Part shown: in pieces, positions 18,878 through 23,261 of the stretch | How the letters are laid out: every line of letters starts with the position of its first letter | Position numbering within the stretch: the stretch's first letter is position 1 | Assembly (NCBI GenBank): GCA_013368325.1 | Contig: JAACJK010000027.1 | Location: forward strand, 1-23,261 | Length of the DNA stretch: 23,261 nucleotides | DNA from: Ephemerocybe angulata | Lineage: Eukaryota > Basidiomycota > Agaricomycetes > Agaricales > Psathyrellaceae | Reading direction: 5' to 3' | Made by a program: the position numbers and the translations under genes | The notes under the pieces: generated by a model | Databases searched by the model: none | Told to the model about the DNA's origin: nothing | What the model saw: only the letters and a program-made list of their open reading frames with translations

Positions 18878-19613
18878 GGTCAGGGGCAAGAAGGGACAGC
18901 GCCAACGCGTCGCTCGGAAGCGGTTGAGGTTATGTAAGCTTTTCCGTCAGTAATTCGTGATCCGTCGAGATCGGTGAGGCACAAGCCACCTCCGATGGGC
19001 GATTCGCCCTATGCCGTCTGAGACCGAGGGACCCAGAGATGGCTAGCCGAAGAGCCGGGGGAGTTACTGGTTCCTGGCGGAAGTCGTCACTGATTCCGAT
19101 GTTTTTGCCTCCGCTGATTGCGCAACATGTCACCTTCGACATGAACGCCTGCACCCGTTCTGATCTTCCAGTTTCCGGGAGCAATTTCAACGACGAGTTT
19201 GAGCAGCGTGAATAGGGCGACGACGAACGAAGACGGGTATTCAATTCCGATGCTGAACGGCCCAAGAATGTTCGCACCAGACGCCCTCAGCGACGTACAA
19301 ACATGACACACAACTGGACGCACCTCGATCAGCGAACAGCAAATAGTGTCGCCTGGTTCTTCCACACAGAATGGTGAAACCTGGCGCCTATCTCTCAGAA
19401 TGAAACGAGTACACGACCACCGATCGCGCAGGGCTAGTGTATCTCTACTAACCTGATGCAGTGGCAAGCTGGTGTCGGCAGATATCTGTATGGTGTACTT
19501 AGAGGAGCTCCAGACTTGAACGAAGAGAAACTAGAAGTGATATACGCGCTGATAAAAACAGTGTATGGTACAGCAAGTGCCTAGAAAAGAGGTCACAGGG
19601 GGGCGCATCCACC
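18878..19613. other. Intergenic region upstream of the JmjC gene
   Basis: About 735 bp lie between the JmjC start and the RING gene stop. Two minus-strand open frames (18930-19277 and 19087-19467) overlap. One includes GANILGPFSIGIEYPSSF, which looks mildly protein-like, but no family is recognised and no start or splice logic was found. I leave it as intergenic with a possible remnant. Confidence 0.35.
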
Positions 19614-20872
19614 TCAGTAATCCGCACCGCCTATCCCTTCCCACTCGCTCTCCTCGCCTGTCCCGTCCCAATCACCCTCCCCATCCCCGCCCCCGACGTC
19701 TCCTTTGCCTCCTACCAACCCGCTCTCCTCCCCAGTCGCCTTCGCATTCTCCGCACGTCGCTCCTCTTTGCGCCTCTTCTTCCTCTCCTTATCCAACTTC
19801 CTCCCCTCCGGAGTCTTTCGCTTCTTCTGCCTGTTCTTCTTCCGCGCGGCAGCCTTGCACGCCTTCTGGTCTTCCTCGACAAGCGCACCCCAGGCCAAAT
19901 TGATCGGGACTACCGGTGACCTGCAAATAGTGCACATCGGCCCACGCCCTCCAGCCGCAGTCGCCCAGCCAATCATGCACGACTGTGATACTGTTAAGCA
20001 GTGGTGCAGCACAGCAAAGGGCTACTTACAGTGCATGTATTGCTCTCTCTGCAGCCGCACGACATGATCAGCTCTTGACGCTCCGTCATGCACACCTGTA
20101 TAGACAAGATTGAGATAGAAGAATACCAGGTAGAATGCACTCACGCAGCACACGGGCACCTTCTCTTCCTCCTCACCCCCCCTCTTCCCTTCCTCCTCAT
20201 CACCCTCCTTCCCTTCCTCCTCCTGCAGCTCTCGCCTCCCCTTCTTCATCTTCAGAAATACATCCTTCGCTTTGGCGCCTCGGAGTGCTCCCAAAGAGCC
20301 AAGGGATTCCTCCACGACCGCATATCTTCTTTCGACGTCGTGGGGGCTGATACCAAGCATGAGAGGGCTCAGCCATAGCGCGGAAGGCAACACGTCGGGC
20401 GCGCTCTGCTTGGGCGGCACCGCAGCCCATGTTCCGGAGAAAAACACTGCTTCTGCTATGGTCTGGGGGCCCGTCTCCAGCAGCTCCACCCCCTCCACTT
20501 CCAGCACCGCAGTTGGTTCGGGCAGCGCCCGCGCGTACACGCGGTTCTTGGGCGACCGGTTGGCCACAGCCCAGAATGCGCAAAGGTGCGCCTGCTTCCT
20601 TGTCAACTGCGACGCGCGCAGCCAGGAACGGGTGCGATCTTTGGGGTCCTGTCCTCGCCGATGGTGCTGGTGTGAGTATACAAGCGGATGGTCAGTGGAT
20701 TACCCACCTCCACCTCATAAATCTGAAGGGAGAGTCAGCGTACGTATGCGCATGAGCACCAATACGCACCATTTCGCCCTTACGGATCCTTGCGGACAGG
20801 ATTTTCCCTGTGCGGTCTGTTAGTCGCGGCAATGTCCCCTGATAGAGTGGCTTTCTTACCTAGGGTGGGCAT
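19614..20872 (-). CDS. RING-like (C8) zinc-finger protein with basic tail
   Basis: Six exons (20860-20872, 20770-20807, 20708-20722, 20145-20648, 20030-20095, 19614-19982) join through GT-AG introns of 47-59 nt and give 334 residues. It starts MPTLGKILSARIRKGEMIYE. A domain of about 120 residues with RSWLRASQLTRKQAHLCAFW and ISPHDVERRYAVVEE follows, then a Glu-rich linker. Then comes a cysteine cluster: CCVC, 10 residues, CGC, 5 residues, CTSC, 14 residues, CTIC. This is RING-type spacing with Cys in place of the usual His, so it can hold two zinc ions and may act as an E3 ubiquitin ligase (inference). The tail is strongly basic (KKNRQKKRKTPEGRK, then KKRRKEERRAE), nuclear-signal-like, and ends Gly/Glu/Asp-rich. 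Two introns fall just before and inside the finger. The very short exons 1-3 rest on splice logic only. Confidence 0.7.
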
Positions 20873-22708
20873 GGTAGATGCGGTCGTGTCCAAAGTTATC
20901 GCGACTCGCGCCCGAAACGTTTTCGAGCGGAGAATGAATCGGGTGGGAGATTTTGTGACACGTGTTTGGGGCCTTTCGCGTCTTTCCTCCGTTCCCCCAT
21001 CATCTCCTCCACACCGTCCGTCCCTTACTCCACCAACGCCCTACAGCCTCCGTAAGTGCTCTCTTCGTCGCCGACGCATCCTCAGCACTCATCGTTCGCT
21101 ATAGATTCCCGCGATCCCGCCGCGATCGCGATTGTTGGGCGAGCCCGCCGTTTCCTCCAACACCGCCGTCAGGTACGCCCACATGCTTTTGAACGCAGAA
21201 TCGCCCTGAGAGCTCACCACAGGAACGCGCGATCACCGACCGACATCCCCCAATGCCCACCTCCGCGCGCTGTTGCGGTGTTTGGGCGTCTGCGCCGTAT
21301 CCTCGACCTCTGGGCTACTGTCATAGGAAGATAGTCTCTTCCTGAGGCATTGCACGGGCGGCGAGCGTGCGGCTCGAGTGCGACCGATCGCCAGGGCGGC
21401 TACTACGGACGGACAGTATCCATTCGAGGTAGTACGTCGATGGCTTCGTCGAGACCGAGGGCGAATCGCTACGGACTGGCGGTCCCAGTCTGAGGCGGCG
21501 CGTCTGAGGGACCGACGTCCGCCGCCCCTTCTCCCCGAATGCGGATCGTGACGACAGCTGGAGTGATAATATCACTCCCAGTCATCGCGTCTGTCACGAC
21601 AGGGCTGCAAGTGGGCGGGCGCACGCACCGCATCGCCCCCGTCCGGCGCTCTGCATCGCTATGGAGGGCTAATCACTCTCCGAGGCTTTGACGGTGTCGC
21701 TGTTCAGGAGCTGGTGCGGGGGTGGATGGGGCAGGACTGCAGCATACGATGGACGCGGCACCCTCAAGATCGACCGCCATCTCTGGATTGGTGCGTATAG
21801 GCCCCTCTCGCCGGGGTTTTTCCCTCCTCTCCCTCTCTCTGCTGTATACCATGCCGTTGTGGTCGCCATACGAAGCGGGGGCGGGCGGCACTGCACTCAC
21901 TGCCGTCCCGACTTCGCTGCTCCGACCGTGTTACTATGCGGCGGTGCTGTGTAGGGTTAATAGTCCTTGGGAGGCGCTGTACCTACCCCCGTCCCGCCAC
22001 GCACGCCAGTGTCTCTTCCGAATTGTTGTCGGGAGGCGTCGTATCCACCTCCCCGACGACACCATCAGATGTGCACGGCTGTCACTTTTGAGGCGCTGAG
22101 CTCTCTCTCACTCTTGTATACTATAAGTCTATGTACATGCACCGTTTTCCGTTGCTGTCCCACTCCTAGGCGTCTTCAGCACACTCGGCCCCGGCCTTTT
22201 GTTACATCTCAAGGTATGCAGGCATTTTCAAGTGCCCAGAACGTACTTGGCGCGTCTATGCGCTCAGGATTCCGAGAATAAGGATCATGGGTAGACGTGA
22301 GAGGAGAGAAACGTCCAGATCCTCGTTTCCGGTTGGGTAATCGCAACTAGCACCCAATAACCCCTCTGGTGTCTCGTTGAATCGCTCCCAGCCAATTCCT
22401 GACACCACGTTATGGCATCGCCACTGGCGCTTAACTCTTCATCATGCATGCGGCAGCTATGTCAACACTCGAATCGAGGGAGGACCCAGGATGCAGAGCA
22501 ACCCACACCGAGGGATCGCAAATATACCTGACTCCTATCTCTGTACTGAACTGTAGGTACCAAAGAGACGTATAACATTCTTAAAACACGATTGCGCTGG
22601 GCGCCTATGGGTATCGAGATGGCATTGAGCTTTTGCACAGGAGACGTAACTTTACGCTAGTAATATTTGTATTCAAACTAATTTGAAAGTGATTTCGTAT
22701 CATTCTGT
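20873..22708. other. Subtelomeric region without a convincing gene
   Basis: About 1.8 kb contain several open frames on both strands, none with family motifs. A CT-rich run (about 20980-21050) followed by splice-like GTAAGT (21054) to CTATAG (about 21104) and GTACGC to CCACAG (about 21174-21222) hints at a short spliced + strand transcript. Its reading frame (DSRDPAAIAIVGRARRFL) matches nothing I know. The distal part, 22280-22700, is unique-looking and AT-richer. Confidence 0.3.
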
Positions 22709-22728
22709 CTGTCCCGCCAGCGGGACAG
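22709..22728. promoter_or_regulatory. Perfect palindrome, candidate regulator binding site (copy 2)
   Basis: CTGTCCCGC and GCGGGACAG arms flank CA. The inner 18 bp are identical to 789-806. A TATA box lies 28 bp downstream and the Hsp70-like ATG lies 88 bp downstream, so this is upstream promoter sequence. Confidence 0.6.
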
Positions 22729-22754
22729 GGGCTGAATTGGGTCGCAGACGGGGT

Positions 22755-22762
22755 TATATAAG
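22755..22762 (+). promoter_or_regulatory. TATA box of the Hsp70-like gene
   Basis: TATATAAG follows GGGT and stands about 60 bp before the ATG at 22816, a usual distance for a fungal gene with a short leader. Confidence 0.65.
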
Positions 22763-22815
22763 CCTTCCATGGGAGAAAACCTGCCGATCGTAGAATTGAA
22801 CCTCTACACTCTACA

Positions 22816-23133
22816 ATGAACTACTACACACGCATCTACCGAGGCTCTGAGCCACTTATTATCATCGGTTTTGATATAGGGACCAGGTACACCAATATTT
22901 CCTACAGGTGGGCCCTCCATTCCCATTCCGGCCCTTGCAGTGCACAGGCATCTGAAGGTAATACAGCATCTACCGCCCTGGACGGACCCACAGCGTGGTC
23001 CCAATGAAGATGTGAGCCCCAGCTCAGGGTAATTCCCTAGACAGTTCTGACAACATCCCAGCCAACCTCATTCCCTGCAAGCACCTACCTCCATGCACTA
23101 TCGACCGAACGGGGACGTTGGCGTCGCAGCTAA
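22816..23133 (+). pseudogene. Hsp70-like N-terminal fragment truncated by the telomere
   Basis: The frame opens MNYYTRIYRGSEPLIIIG and contains GFDIGTRYTNISY. That is the first phosphate-binding loop (DxGT) of the Hsp70/actin-type ATPase fold, seen in the large Agaricomycete Hsp70-like (HSPA12-like) families. Suggested exons are 22816-22907, 22948-23011 and 23062-23133, with introns of 40 and 50 nt. Exon 2 reads HLKVIQHLPPWTDPQRG. The last frame meets TAA at 23131, only a few bases before the telomere repeats. A full protein of this type is usually 500-600 residues, so well over 80% is missing. The promoter (palindrome plus TATA) is intact, so it may still be transcribed toward the chromosome end. 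Confidence 0.65.
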
Positions 23134-23137
23134 AGAA

Positions 23138-23261
23138 GGGTTAGGGTTAGGGTTAGGGTTAGGGTTAGGGTTAGGGTTAGGGTTAGGGTTAGGGTTAGGG
23201 TTAGGGTTAGGGTTAGGGTTAGGGTTAGGGTTAGGGTTAGGGTTAGGGTTAGGGTTAGGGT
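23138..23261 (+). repeat. Telomere, about 20 TTAGGG repeats
   Basis: From 23141 there are 20 perfect TTAGGG units plus a final T, preceded by GGG at 23138-23140. The G-rich strand runs 5' to 3' to the window's end, as expected for a right chromosome end. No degenerate repeats lie between it and the last gene fragment. The array may be cut short by the assembly. Confidence 0.98.

Noticed and set aside
13190..21960. Isolated TTAGGG-like words (for example within the transposase intron near 13190 and around 21953)
   Set aside because: Single units occur by chance. They are not interstitial telomere arrays.
1..23261. tRNA, rRNA, CRISPR or retroelement signatures
   Set aside because: I saw no cloverleaf with A/B boxes, no direct-repeat and spacer array, and no reverse transcriptase motifs on either strand.

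Overview
The window is the right end of a chromosome from a basidiomycete fungus, most likely an Agaricomycete. The last ~124 bases are an uninterrupted (TTAGGG)n telomere with the G-rich strand running toward the end. Genes are compact, with many 44-60 nt GT-AG introns carrying CTRAY-type branch sites. All exon models below were spliced by eye, and reading-frame arithmetic was used as a check.

Layout, left to right. A partial helical gene runs off the left edge (-). Next is gene A (1020-2357, +), which meets gene B (2363-3508, -) tail to tail. A small helical gene (3937-4442, +) and gene C (4790-5892, +) follow, then an unknown acidic-tailed helical protein (5936-7486, -). A CCHH zinc-finger protein (7777-8273, +) meets a 2OG-Fe(II) dioxygenase-like gene of possible TET/JBP type (8511-10762, -). 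A pogo-like DDE transposon (10943 to about 13718, -) comes next, then a 1,589-residue JmjC-domain protein (13768-18877, -) and a RING-like zinc-finger protein (19614-20872, -). After ~1.9 kb of subtelomeric sequence with no convincing gene, the N-terminus of an Hsp70-like gene (22816-23133, +) is cut off by the telomere.

Genes A, B and C are divergent paralogues of one family. They share a REN/HEN motif, a YxAE motif with an intron just after it, an HPxxLF motif, a GxW motif and a KOW-like GHV segment. I read them tentatively as Spt5-like (NGN/KOW) proteins. Genes on the left half alternate in divergent and convergent pairs. TA-rich tracts sit in the divergent spacers, and as few as 5 bp separate convergent stop codons.

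Points of most interest: a nearly chromosome-end set of predicted chromatin-type proteins (JmjC, possible TET/JBP, Spt5-like, RING); an identical 18-bp palindrome, TGTCCCGCCAGCGGGACA, ahead of TATA boxes at two sites ~22 kb apart; an exon-plus-intron tandem duplication at the start of the dioxygenase-like gene; and a run of single-base frameshifts lying in short homopolymers, which are either assembly errors or early decay. How these genes work together is not known. A role in subtelomeric chromatin or transposon control is inference only.
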